Made by a program: the position numbers and the translations under genes
Shown: positions 1 through 8,484 of the stretch, in pieces
How positions within the stretch are numbered: position 1 is the first letter of the stretch
How the letters are laid out: the number at the start of each line of letters is the position of its first letter
Assembly (NCBI GenBank): GCA_964467635.1
Contig: CAYXRN010000016.1
Span: 1-35,369, forward strand
Direction of reading: 5' to 3'
DNA length: 35,369 nt
Source of the DNA: FW021-bin31 sp964467635
Lineage (GTDB): Bacteria > Bacteroidota > Bacteroidia > Chitinophagales > Chitinophagaceae
Notes under the pieces: model-generated
The model's input: only the letters and a program-made list of their open reading frames with translations
Told to the model about the DNA's origin: nothing
Databases searched by the model: none

Positions 1-50
1 TACAGCAGATTCTGGTTCTGTTTGTCCGGGTTCGAATCCTGGTCGGGCAA
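1..50 (+). tRNA. tRNA-Gln (anticodon CTG), 3' part, cut by window edge
   Basis: The visible part folds as a tRNA from the anticodon arm onward. The anticodon stem GCAGA (5-9) pairs with TCTGT (17-21). The seven-base loop TTCTGGT carries anticodon CTG at 12-14, which reads CAG (Gln). A T stem (26-30 with 38-42) surrounds the loop TTCGAAT, and the acceptor strand TCGGGCA (43-49) is followed by discriminator A50. CC follows but not a full CCA, so the tail would be added after transcription, as is common in this phylum. The D arm and 5' acceptor strand lie outside the window. Confidence 0.88.
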
Positions 51-147
51 CCTTTAAAGCCCAGGTGATGGTTTATCAATTATCTTTTTCTGCTGATTCC
101 ATCTCATTTAATCATTTGTGCCTTACCTCCAATCCAAATACCTCATA

Positions 148-768
148 ATGAAAAAGTACATTATCGCATTTCTTATGCTACCCTTATTGTCTGCCTGCGA
201 AGGCAATCACTCCACAAATGATAAGGCAACAGGAAAAGAAGAAGAAAGTGCCCTTACAAAGCTTTCCCATGCAACAAAAGCCATCAAATCTCTAGCCGGC
301 TCGGGAAAGAACATGGAAAAACTGCAAAAAATGACACCACTCACCAACAACCAGTTCAAAGCCTGGCTACCGGAAGAAGTGAGCGGCATGAAGCGCATCA
401 GTTATTCTGCCGGCGCCGCAGGAATGGTCGATATTTCCAGTCTTTCCGCTGCCTTTTCCGCCCCCGATAAATCTAAAAAGTTGGAAGTCAGTATAATAGA
501 TGGTGCCGGAAAAACAGGATCCGCGGTGGTCAGCCTTATCCGCATGGAATTAAGCCAGGATTTCGAGCGGGAAGATCAGGATCAAGTTGAAAGGACAGTA
601 GAGCACAATGGCCACAAAGCCATACTGACTTATGATAAAAGTAACAAAACCACCGAGATCCAATTTCTTGAGAACGGCCGTTTTTGTATAACGGTCACCG
701 GCAAAAATATGACGACCAATGAGGTTTGGGAGGCCATCGGGAATCTAAATACAGATGAGTTGGGTTAA
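148..768 (+). CDS. Small secreted lipoprotein of unknown function
   Basis: Encodes about 206 residues. It opens MKKYIIAF, followed by a hydrophobic stretch and a lipobox LLSAC with the lipidated cysteine near residue 17, so it is a predicted lipoprotein. An in-frame ATG at 118 would add ten residues ahead of the signal peptide, so 148 is preferred. The mature part starts with a low-complexity, charged Lys/Glu/Ser/Thr linker. A compact alpha/beta-looking domain follows, with alternating hydrophobic strands and a C-terminal helix. I do not recognise the family. The gene stands alone, points away from the tRNA and converges on the large minus-strand operon, so a link to glycan use is not implied. 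Confidence 0.75.
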   Translation: MKKYIIAFLMLPLLSACEGNHSTNDKATGKEEESALTKLSHATKAIKSLAGSGKNMEKLQKMTPLTNNQFKAWLPEEVSGMKRISYSAGAAGMVDISSLSAAFSAPDKSKKLEVSIIDGAGKTGSAVVSLIRMELSQDFEREDQDQVERTVEHNGHKAILTYDKSNKTTEIQFLENGRFCITVTGKNMTTNEVWEAIGNLNTDELG

Positions 769-1267
769 AACTATTTTTAATTTCTAACAAAAAGCCGTCG
801 AGCCCCGTTGCTTAAAATCAGTTTTTTAAAAGCCATTCACCTTTTAATTGGGTAAAAACGGCTTTAGGAACGGTTACATGTAAATAGAATGGTTATTTTT
901 AAAGAGGAGGCCAAACTATAAAAGCCAATGATAAGGTTTATCCTTACTTTTCGCGCCATTATGCTCGCTTGCGCAACCAGATCGAATACGGGCAACAAAG
1001 CCTAAAGGACAAGGACAACGACATAGAACAAGTAGAAAATTATTTTAACAGCGATTCAGTTCACCTAGTGCGTATTCGTCCAAAATTTGAAAACACCGGA
1101 TTATTTCCCTTGTACGAGAAAGCAGATACTTTAGAGTTCAAAGCCTCCTTTACCAAACAACCCAACCCTTTGATACCCCTTGAGAAACAGCAGCGAAGAT
1201 TACATATTGGAAACGCAAAAAGTAAATAACAATAACCTCTGAATGCAATATTTACAATGACCTTTCT
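769..1267. other. Convergent intergenic region with one decayed ORF
   Basis: About 500 bases lie between the end of the plus-strand lipoprotein gene and the end of the minus-strand operon. They hold an 8-bp inverted repeat, AAAGCCGT (791-798) and ACGGCTTT (858-865), separated by 59 bases, which is too far apart for a normal terminator. They also hold the ORF remnant described separately (903-1229) and a short hairpin at the end of the GH2 gene. No other gene or RNA was seen. Confidence 0.6.
903..1229 (+). pseudogene. Possible remnant or frameshifted small gene
   Basis: An open frame runs from 903 to the stop at 1229 without any ATG near its 5' end; the first usual alternative start is a TTG at 969. 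The peptide is charged and protein-like (it contains VENYFNSDSVHLVRI), but I do not recognise it. In another frame, ATG 928 gives a short peptide with a lipobox-like MLAC around codons 12-15 and stops at 1005, inside the longer frame. A single indel near 985-1005 would join the two into one lipoprotein. An AGGAGG at 905-910 lies 17 bases before ATG 928. The reading as a broken gene is inference; it could also be spurious. Confidence 0.3.
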
Positions 1268-1281
1268 TTACGGTTGAAAGG
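1261..1281 (-). terminator. Weak hairpin over the end of the minus-strand operon
   Basis: CCTTTC (1261-1266) and GAAAGG (1276-1281) form a 6-bp stem with a nine-base loop spanning the stop codon of the last operon gene. No T-run follows on the minus strand. It may be a processing or weak termination structure. Confidence 0.25.
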
Positions 1282-3331
1282 ACAGAATCACTGTATCAGC
1301 ATATTGTTTACCCGCTCTAACACCTATAGCTTTTAACTTATTTTCTCCTTTTTTCAATCTTACAGCAGGCCAGATAAGGTCTTTCGTATTTTCTCCTTTT
1401 TGGGAAGCAGGCAATAACCTGCTGTTCAGATATAGTTTCACATCCGTCAAATTGGAAAACACCTCAATCCTTTGAACCTGTTCAGTTCGTTTCTTCAATC
1501 GCCTGCCAGCTATATGTATAACCGGCTCTTTACTCCAATTAGCTTTATACCAAAAGAAGGCGTCTTTTCTTGTTTGTCGGTCAAAAGTAACCAACCCTTT
1601 TAAGTTACGGTCTAATACTCCTCCCCTGTTCCAGCCTCCGGGAACACAAAAATCAAACATGTTCCATACATAGGAAGACAACAGGTAAGGATGCTTTTCT
1701 ATGGCTGTCCATTGGTGTACATGCAGTTTGGTTTGATATTCTTCCGGAAAAAATTGTCCGGAAATGACATTCTTCGGTTTCTTTACCTCTTCGGTATGCT
1801 GACTCGCATTGCCGCCCGCACCATACTCAGCCAAAACTACATTATAGTCCGGATAATTTTCTTCCAGGCCTTCCAACCAGTCCTTGATATCATCCATTTG
1901 GCCCACGTACCAGCCATAGTAGCGGTTCATTGCCTGCACATCGGCCATTAAATTCATCGGGCGGTGCATAGTTCCATATCCGTTAGTGGAAACTGTATAC
2001 CTATACGGGTCCAAAGTCTTTGCCAGATCGTTCAATTGGTGTGTTAGTCTTGCCGGGTATCCTGTAGCATACTTGGTATAAACCTCATTATGCAATCCCC
2101 AAATAAATATGGAAGGATGATTGTAATTTTGTTTAATTAATTCTGTCAGTTGTTGTTTGGCATTGGGACCTTCCTTACCTGACCAGGCATTCACAAAAGG
2201 GATTTCGGCCCAAGCTAAAATCCCCATACTGTCGCACATGGAATAAATAATATCGGCCTGCTGGTAATGCGCGAAACGGACGGAAGTCGCGCCAATATCC
2301 TGGATCATTTTCATATCCACCCGCTGCATAGAATCGGTCAAAGCATTGCCATACCCCCACCAGTCCTGATGGCGGCAAACACCGTACAGGCGATAAGGTT
2401 CACCGTTTAGGAAAAAGCCTTTCCCCGGTTCTATATGAAAAGAACGGATGCCCAGCGGCTGACTCACCTCGTCTAACAATTTCTCATCTTTTTCTATCCT
2501 GACATCTACTGAATAAAGATAAGGATCTTTACGGCCGTCCCACAAATGCGGCTGCATGACAGGAAGGGGTAGCTCCACAGTCGTTATGCCTTGTGAAGAA
2601 ACAGAACTTTCGATAGTGGAAGCCTGGACCATTTGTCCACCTTCGTCCCTCAAAATGGCTTTTACATGAACAGTTTGAATATGATCCCATTTATTTTCCA
2701 GTTTAACTTTAACCGCGATTCTCGCTGATTCTTCAGAAACATCATGCTGACTGATGTATACTCCTGAAGAGGCATAATCCAAGGTAGTGATATTAATCTT
2801 GCCAGTTACAATCAAATTCACATGCCTGTATATTCCACCATAATTGGCAAACAAGCGGTGATTAATTGGAATAACGTCTGGTCTGAGTTTATTGCTGGCC
2901 TTCACCATAATTAGATTATCCGTCCCAGGTTGAACCGCGTCTGTAATCTCGAAACAAAAAGCGGCATACCCTCCTTTATGTTCGCCTATATACCGCCCGT
3001 TGACATAGACATCCGCCACATTTCCCACGCCTCCAAACCGAAGGAACAATCTTTTCTCTTTATATTTTTCCGGTATAGACAACGATTTTTTATACCATCC
3101 ATCCCCTTCATAATAAGTGGTATCCCGCTGCATATCCAAGTTGTTCCACGTATGCGGAAGATGGATCGTTTCCCAGGCAAGTGCATTAGTGTCGCTTTCT
3201 TTAGTAATAGTCCCTTTATAAAACTGCCAGTTCTTGTCAATTCTTTTTACCATTCTCCCCTGCTGTGCCTGAACCGATAAGCCAACGCCTATGAACAAGA
3301 TAAATAATGTGGCAAAGCGGATTTTTAACAT
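1268..3331 (-). CDS. Glycoside hydrolase family 2 (beta-galactosidase-like)
   Basis: About 687 residues. The start at 3331 is chosen because a clean signal peptide begins there (MLKIRFATLF... ending SVQAQ); an upstream ATG at 3451 lies inside the fucosidase gene and would bury it. The architecture is that of GH2: an N-terminal jelly-roll sugar-binding domain (roughly 30-180, with DVYVNG), an immunoglobulin-like sandwich (about 180-300), then a TIM barrel. The acid/base is the Glu of WGLHNEVY (about 416) and the nucleophile the Glu of VLAEYGA (about 502). It is shorter than LacZ, ending soon after the barrel with one small beta domain. GH2 covers beta-galactosidase, glucuronidase and mannosidase; beta-galactosidase is the best guess. 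It is the last gene of the operon, four bases after the fucosidase stop. It probably acts in the periplasm or on the surface. Confidence 0.9.
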   Translation of the reverse strand: MLKIRFATLFILFIGVGLSVQAQQGRMVKRIDKNWQFYKGTITKESDTNALAWETIHLPHTWNNLDMQRDTTYYEGDGWYKKSLSIPEKYKEKRLFLRFGGVGNVADVYVNGRYIGEHKGGYAAFCFEITDAVQPGTDNLIMVKASNKLRPDVIPINHRLFANYGGIYRHVNLIVTGKINITTLDYASSGVYISQHDVSEESARIAVKVKLENKWDHIQTVHVKAILRDEGGQMVQASTIESSVSSQGITTVELPLPVMQPHLWDGRKDPYLYSVDVRIEKDEKLLDEVSQPLGIRSFHIEPGKGFFLNGEPYRLYGVCRHQDWWGYGNALTDSMQRVDMKMIQDIGATSVRFAHYQQADIIYSMCDSMGILAWAEIPFVNAWSGKEGPNAKQQLTELIKQNYNHPSIFIWGLHNEVYTKYATGYPARLTHQLNDLAKTLDPYRYTVSTNGYGTMHRPMNLMADVQAMNRYYGWYVGQMDDIKDWLEGLEENYPDYNVVLAEYGAGGNASQHTEEVKKPKNVISGQFFPEEYQTKLHVHQWTAIEKHPYLLSSYVWNMFDFCVPGGWNRGGVLDRNLKGLVTFDRQTRKDAFFWYKANWSKEPVIHIAGRRLKKRTEQVQRIEVFSNLTDVKLYLNSRLLPASQKGENTKDLIWPAVRLKKGENKLKAIGVRAGKQYADTVILSFQP

Positions 3332-3335
3332 TGGT

Positions 3336-4775
3336 CTATGTTTTAGCAGGTTGATAATCGTCTGTGACTGATTTTTTTCCTGATTGAATTTCCAGTACAA
3401 TAACGTAAGGTTGATCATGTTCTTTTTTATCCAGGTGAATAAAATATTCATTTTTACCGATCTCTTTCCGCTTCAAATTGACAGAAGGCTTGCTTATCGG
3501 ATAATTTTTAATAATTCGTACTCCTTTGGGCACTTTTACACGAAGGTTCCCCGATACAGGCGTATTGAACACAAGCATGTAGATTTTTTGATTTGCAGTA
3601 TCACTGGTGTAGTAACCCCAATCCTGCTTCTGCCAGCCATCCGCATGATCATTGCCGTAAATAGCCGCTCCGTTTACTTTCATCCATGCTCCAATTACTT
3701 TTGCCGCATTTTTTTCTTCTTCTCGGAAAGTACCGTCTCCTTTAGGTCCAAAATTGATCACAAAGTTTCCTCCCATAGAAACGGTATGAGCCATCATTTC
3801 CAATAATTCTACAGGCTTTTTAACATGTCCATTCCATATAGCATTATATCCCCACTGATTCACTGGAATGGTCATAATACATTCCCAATCATAATTAGTT
3901 ACTTCAGTATCCGTAACCGATGGGAGTTTCCTTTCCCAACCCGAGGCGTAATCACCCATCAGGTTCCCATTAGAATCAAAATGGCGCTTTCCATAGTCGT
4001 CGGCACGCATGCGGCTGTTGATGAGCAGCCCCGGATGAATCCTTTTCAGATATTGTGCCAATTCATAACTGAATTTTCCATCAGACTCCCAGGAATCATT
4101 CCAGGTGCCATCAAACCAAAGCCCAATAACCGAAGGGTATCGGGTTAACAATTCCGTCAATTGGTTTTTTACATACTGATTATACCTGGCATTTGCCAGA
4201 CTGTCTTCCTCAGATTTGATACTATAACGATAATCAGGGTGATGCCAGTCCAAAATGGAATAATAAAAGGCAACGTCAATACCGACCTTGTTGCAAGCTT
4301 TTACTACCTCTCCTATCAGGTCTCTTTTAAAAGGAGAAGAAGCCACATCAAAGTCGGTATATTTACTGGGCCAAAGGCAAAAACCCTCATGATGTTTGGT
4401 GGTGATTCTCAAATACTTCACGCCCATTTCTTTGGCCATAGCTGCCCATTTATCCGCATCAAAATTTACTGGGTTAAATTGATGAATTAATGCAAAATAA
4501 GCGCTATCGGGAATATGAGCCCAAGCTTTGATCCACTCGGCCGCACCATTGTAGTGTTTCCCCTTCCAGGAACCACCAAGAATGGAATATAAACCAAAGT
4601 GAATAAATTCACCAAAGCGCATCTGCCGCCAGTGATTCATAGCCGGATCCCGGCGGATACCCGGGTGATGGTCTCCCCACTTTAATGGGATGGAATCATT
4701 GGAATTTGCAAAGCACATCGTAGTACAAAGGCCTAAAAATATAAACAGGGTTACTCTTCTGATATAATTTTTCAT
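3336..4775 (-). CDS. GH29 alpha-L-fucosidase
   Basis: 479 residues with an N-terminal signal peptide ending near CFANS. Typical GH29 features are MRFGEFIHFGLYS (about 52-64), the loop LRITTKHHEGFCLWPS (about 122-137) and the nucleophile Asp222 in IGLWFDGTW. A C-terminal beta-sandwich follows the barrel. The acid/base residue varies in this family; Glu298 in DWEC is a candidate, but this is uncertain. The enzyme removes terminal alpha-linked L-fucose from glycans. Its ATG overlaps the stop of the upstream gene as ATGA (4772-4775), and the GH2 gene follows after four bases, so the three are surely co-transcribed and probably translationally coupled. The substrate fits a fucosylated O-glycan. 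Confidence 0.93.
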   Translation of the reverse strand: MKNYIRRVTLFIFLGLCTTMCFANSNDSIPLKWGDHHPGIRRDPAMNHWRQMRFGEFIHFGLYSILGGSWKGKHYNGAAEWIKAWAHIPDSAYFALIHQFNPVNFDADKWAAMAKEMGVKYLRITTKHHEGFCLWPSKYTDFDVASSPFKRDLIGEVVKACNKVGIDVAFYYSILDWHHPDYRYSIKSEEDSLANARYNQYVKNQLTELLTRYPSVIGLWFDGTWNDSWESDGKFSYELAQYLKRIHPGLLINSRMRADDYGKRHFDSNGNLMGDYASGWERKLPSVTDTEVTNYDWECIMTIPVNQWGYNAIWNGHVKKPVELLEMMAHTVSMGGNFVINFGPKGDGTFREEEKNAAKVIGAWMKVNGAAIYGNDHADGWQKQDWGYYTSDTANQKIYMLVFNTPVSGNLRVKVPKGVRIIKNYPISKPSVNLKRKEIGKNEYFIHLDKKEHDQPYVIVLEIQSGKKSVTDDYQPAKT

Positions 4776-6514
4776 TTTTGGGTATTTTTCTTCTTGTAAA
4801 ACTCATTTTCAAATCTATCCAACCATAGGGTTCCCATCCAGCCCCAATCTTCTGAAATGCCAATGCGAAGCCAATAGAATATTTGCGGCGCAATATCAAT
4901 ATTTCGAATAGAAGCAACTACAGGCACATTGCTGCTGGGCGCTGCACAGCCTTCAAAGGTCTCTATCAAATCCCACAGATAGTCTCCTTCCAGTTCAAAA
5001 TCATTACCAGAAGGACTCAAATCCTTAAATAAATTACCAGAGCCATCGTTACAGGGCCAATAACCAATGAGGTCATCCTTATAATCCTTTATCAACTCAT
5101 CAACATCTGGCTTGCAAGCCATACTATCAATTACGGCATCTGGCAATGCGGTTTTCCATATCCGTACATCTTTAATTATCTCACTTGAAGTTCCTCCTCC
5201 ATATCCAGATACGTGTCCCAACTTGAGCGTTTCATCATTGGAAACATCAAGCCCTGTAATATCCGCAGTACTACCCGGTTTACCATCCGTATAAACTGTT
5301 GCTTTTCGTTTACCATCCTCTAAAAATACTTTCAACGCTAACGTATGCCATACATTAAGCGATATCATGTCGCCCGGGATATAAATTTGGGATCCGCTTG
5401 TAGACACCATATAAGAGCGCCAGTTCCCATGCCCACCGACAAACATCATATCCCACTGAGGATGACCGCTGCCGTAAGAAATATCGGTCTTGGAAAAAAA
5501 GGCGGGGTTATAAGATCCAAAATCCGTAGGCTTAATTCTCAGTACCACCGTATACTCACCGGAATTACCAAAGTTGTAGAGTCCATTATTGTCCGAAACA
5601 ACAGCTCGAGCATCATTTTTTAGAAGCTGCACACCATTATCATAGTTGAGTCCCGGAATATTCAAGGATTCAAAATGAGGATTATAATATGCCGTAAAGA
5701 CTTGTCTCTCCTTTAATGACTTTCCCCCATATGAGCTACCATCTCCCCCATGGGTTGAGGTAAGGATAACCAGCCATTGTTCAGTCTCATAATCAGGACG
5801 GTTCTTAATCGCCCCCAGCATTTCCTTCACATAGCCATCCACCGTCAGCACGGCCTGTTTATAGGCCGGCACACTGGCAGAAAACCCATTGTCTTTTCCT
5901 GCAATATTTACGCTATTGAAATCAACGATCAGCAAATCTGAATTGCCATGTTTTAACTGGCTTACCGCGCTGTCTTTAACCACTTGATCATTGGCGGCAG
6001 TTACGAGTTTATTGACATTTGCCAACAGTCTTTGATTCAGGTTTGCCCAAGGAGAAGCCGCAAATGTTCGCAAAGCCGGTTTGGTAGACTGTAAACGGGA
6101 AAGAAAGGTAGGGTAAACGGGAATAACGTCCTCCAGATGATCTTGGTCGACCTTTATTTCAAAAGTGCTGTCTCTTACTTGGTGTTTATCAATGGTCAGG
6201 CCGGTCATCATCGTCTCCCAGGTAGCCGCATCGGTGGTCACTTTATCGGTCAACGCTTTCCAGGAATATTTACTATGGTCCAGCATTTGCATGATAAATG
6301 GTGGCTGTATTTTTTTTATTTCAGGACCTGGCATTCCCACAACATTAATTAAAAGCACCTTCCTTTTTAAAGGCACATCCGTAGAATCAAATTTTTCAAA
6401 ATACGGAGGAGGGTCAGGATATTTTGTACAACTACCCGCAATAGCTACAGCAGTAAGCACCACAAGACAAAACCCTACCAGCCTGTATCCTTTGTAGTTA
6501 TTTAAATTTTTCAT
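4772..6514 (-). CDS. Lipoprotein: degenerate phosphodiesterase-fold domain plus LamG-like domain (DUF4983 type), copy B
   Basis: 580 residues with lipobox AGSC (Cys29). Residues about 50-300 look like an alkaline-phosphatase/nucleotide-pyrophosphatase fold: a first strand VLLINVVGMPG, a TWETMMTG segment where the catalytic Thr normally sits, and STHGGDG where the SDHG metal motif sits. The first Asp ligand is replaced by Val59, the Asp of the DHG motif by Thr254, and the usual GH histidine by Lys near 207, so catalysis is doubtful. Residues about 310-500 form a LamG/concanavalin-like sandwich (GEYTVVLRIK, WHTLALKVF, IGYWPC), followed by a DUF4983-like tail. It is a paralogue of the protein at 8485-10239. 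Its place between the M60 peptidase and the fucosidase suggests surface glycan or glycopeptide binding; this role is inferred. Confidence 0.82.
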   Translation of the reverse strand: MKNLNNYKGYRLVGFCLVVLTAVAIAGSCTKYPDPPPYFEKFDSTDVPLKRKVLLINVVGMPGPEIKKIQPPFIMQMLDHSKYSWKALTDKVTTDAATWETMMTGLTIDKHQVRDSTFEIKVDQDHLEDVIPVYPTFLSRLQSTKPALRTFAASPWANLNQRLLANVNKLVTAANDQVVKDSAVSQLKHGNSDLLIVDFNSVNIAGKDNGFSASVPAYKQAVLTVDGYVKEMLGAIKNRPDYETEQWLVILTSTHGGDGSSYGGKSLKERQVFTAYYNPHFESLNIPGLNYDNGVQLLKNDARAVVSDNNGLYNFGNSGEYTVVLRIKPTDFGSYNPAFFSKTDISYGSGHPQWDMMFVGGHGNWRSYMVSTSGSQIYIPGDMISLNVWHTLALKVFLEDGKRKATVYTDGKPGSTADITGLDVSNDETLKLGHVSGYGGGTSSEIIKDVRIWKTALPDAVIDSMACKPDVDELIKDYKDDLIGYWPCNDGSGNLFKDLSPSGNDFELEGDYLWDLIETFEGCAAPSSNVPVVASIRNIDIAPQIFYWLRIGISEDWGWMGTLWLDRFENEFYKKKNTQK

Positions 6515-6541
6515 ATGAGCATATTTTATTCTAACTTCTGA

Positions 6542-8449
6542 TTAATAAAGGCCAACTTCTGATATATCCATCGTTGCCGTTCCACCGCCGGAAGTCGCCC
6601 AGCTATCTGTAAATACCATTTTAAAATATCTGAAGGGAGCGGTATTCTGTGGTAGCGGAAGCTCCATTTTAACATCATCGTCAGGCAATTGATAGCTACT
6701 GACTATTTTAGTCAAGTTATCTGGATCGTTACCTACATATATATCTACAATTTTAGGATTCTGATCATATTGCAGGTTTTCCCTCGGATATAAATAAAAC
6801 CCGGTCGGCGCATATTTCCGGGTCATATCTATGGTAAACCAGTGCGGATAAGGATCCCTTCCGCCGACCCATTCGGTACTCCAAATCGTTCCCCTGTCGC
6901 CATCAAACATTTTCTCTGCTTCACGTCCCGGATGATCGGAATCATAATCCAGTACCTTCCAGACCGAACGGTCCACCATAAGTTCATCGCCGCCCTGGCC
7001 TGTCCAGGGATTATAGGTCCATACTTTTTTATCTAACGGAGGATATTGAGCGGATACGATATCCTTTGCCTGCTCGCTGACATGCAACCCCCAATGATTC
7101 ATCCAACTACTCATATCCATCTGGACAAACTCCGACAACCTTTCGTAATAAAAATCTATTTTATTTTGATCGCTAATCGCTGTATGCTGATCATGCCGAG
7201 CTTGTGTTGCCAGATAAGTCTGAAAATCATATCCGTATTTTTCAAAGATTTGCACAAAGGGCACAAGCCGTTCTGTCACGTTTAAGTCAGTGAAATCTTT
7301 ATCGTTGTCATCAGAAGCAGCAAAAGCAAGTGCGGTCGTAAAATCATTGCTGCTCATTTTGCTGTGCTTATGACCATAGCGGTGTGCGACCTTGAAAGAA
7401 TGCAAATTATTGGAGACTTCCCCTAAAGCACTCCAGCTCCAGGTAGACCCCATTTGAAAATTATGACCGATCTCATGGAGCGTTCCCCAGTTGCCGGAGT
7501 TTCTTAACACTTTCAGACTGGTAATTTGTCTGAACCAATTGTCGTCCATTTTAGCCACTACCGGGTAACCATTATGTCCATAACCCACAGACGGTTGTAT
7601 ATCCTGTACTACGCGCCAGGATAATTGCGGGGCTAAATCTCTGGGATCAGAAGGATGGTCGGACAAACCATACCATTTGTTGTAATCCTGCACAATCACC
7701 GAATCCCACGCTTTCATCAATTCTGTGGGATTATTCAGTGGGTAGGAATGCAATTTTGTCACCGGCAAATCAAAAATGACATGTTTTCCACGCAATTCAA
7801 ACCACGGAACAGTCGTCTTGCTTATCATTTGTTTCCATTCCGCATCTGTAGTTTCTCCCAATACAAAATCAGGCGATTTAACGGCCCCGGATATACTTAA
7901 TGTCACTGTCCGGCCAATAGCCCGGGAAGCTACGATAAAGAGTGGGCCGCCATAAAGATTTCTGATGTAATTTTTCCCGGGGAACAGCGCGACTTTGTTG
8001 ATAATCAAAGGATCACGAAGCAGATCACTATTTCCGGTCAAATTGTCTGTCCAGACTCCAATCTGAGCAGTCAGTCCATACACCGATCCGGGGACGTCAA
8101 TTTCTATCAGTTCGCCGGCCGGTGCATATAATCCGGTACTAAACCACGGTTGAGGGACTACGCTGATTCGCAAAAGCGATTTATCGGGCATGGTAAAGTT
8201 CAAATTCAGGTCGACCTTGTAATCTATCAGCCGAGGTTCTTTGTCACCTACCAATCCCGGAAATAATCTGGCTACTCCATACTTGGACCGATCAATTTGG
8301 GCGGTATCTAAGTTCAGGTCAATAGAATCGTTCGCGACCGGCTTGGCATATCCGTCCGAAAATTTATAACGATCTTTCTTCGAACAACCTATAAAGGCGA
8401 CTAAAAAAGCAGCAAGAAAGAATAATTTACAGATAAGTAGAGGTCTCAT
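6542..8449 (-). CDS. M60-like (enhancin) zinc metallopeptidase lipoprotein with C-terminal F5/8C-like module
   Basis: 635 residues with lipobox FIGC (Cys22). The zinc site is HEIGHN: His325, Glu326 and His329, with the third ligand Glu344 in LGEVSN. That gives HExxH-X14-E, within the M60 spacing. An N-terminal beta domain (about 60-220) precedes the peptidase. Residues about 490-635 resemble an F5/8 type C (CBM32-like) discoidin module, with MFDGDRGTIWSTEW and HWFTIDM. Characterised M60-like proteins from gut Bacteroides and mucosal pathogens cut mucins next to O-glycosylated Ser/Thr. Here the gene sits in a PUL with a fucosidase, a GH2 enzyme and sulfatases, so an O-glycopeptidase role is the best inference. 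It is flanked on both sides by paralogous LamG lipoproteins, with gaps of 27 and 35 bases. Confidence 0.9.
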   Translation of the reverse strand: MRPLLICKLFFLAAFLVAFIGCSKKDRYKFSDGYAKPVANDSIDLNLDTAQIDRSKYGVARLFPGLVGDKEPRLIDYKVDLNLNFTMPDKSLLRISVVPQPWFSTGLYAPAGELIEIDVPGSVYGLTAQIGVWTDNLTGNSDLLRDPLIINKVALFPGKNYIRNLYGGPLFIVASRAIGRTVTLSISGAVKSPDFVLGETTDAEWKQMISKTTVPWFELRGKHVIFDLPVTKLHSYPLNNPTELMKAWDSVIVQDYNKWYGLSDHPSDPRDLAPQLSWRVVQDIQPSVGYGHNGYPVVAKMDDNWFRQITSLKVLRNSGNWGTLHEIGHNFQMGSTWSWSALGEVSNNLHSFKVAHRYGHKHSKMSSNDFTTALAFAASDDNDKDFTDLNVTERLVPFVQIFEKYGYDFQTYLATQARHDQHTAISDQNKIDFYYERLSEFVQMDMSSWMNHWGLHVSEQAKDIVSAQYPPLDKKVWTYNPWTGQGGDELMVDRSVWKVLDYDSDHPGREAEKMFDGDRGTIWSTEWVGGRDPYPHWFTIDMTRKYAPTGFYLYPRENLQYDQNPKIVDIYVGNDPDNLTKIVSSYQLPDDDVKMELPLPQNTAPFRYFKMVFTDSWATSGGGTATMDISEVGLY

Positions 8450-8484
8450 GTCATTAAGTTTTAAGACGGTAAATCAAAGTCTTT

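Noticed and set aside
791..865. AAAGCCGT/ACGGCTTT inverted repeat as a terminator
   Set aside because: The arms are 59 bases apart and there is no adjacent T-run; probably chance or an old repeat.
2930..3280. Plus-strand ORF of 116 codons
   Set aside because: It lies fully antisense to the GH2 gene and its peptide is a shadow with no domain or signal features.
3332..3451. Longer N-terminus for the GH2 gene starting at 3451
   Set aside because: It overlaps the fucosidase coding sequence and would place 40 non-signal residues before a clear signal peptide starting at 3331.
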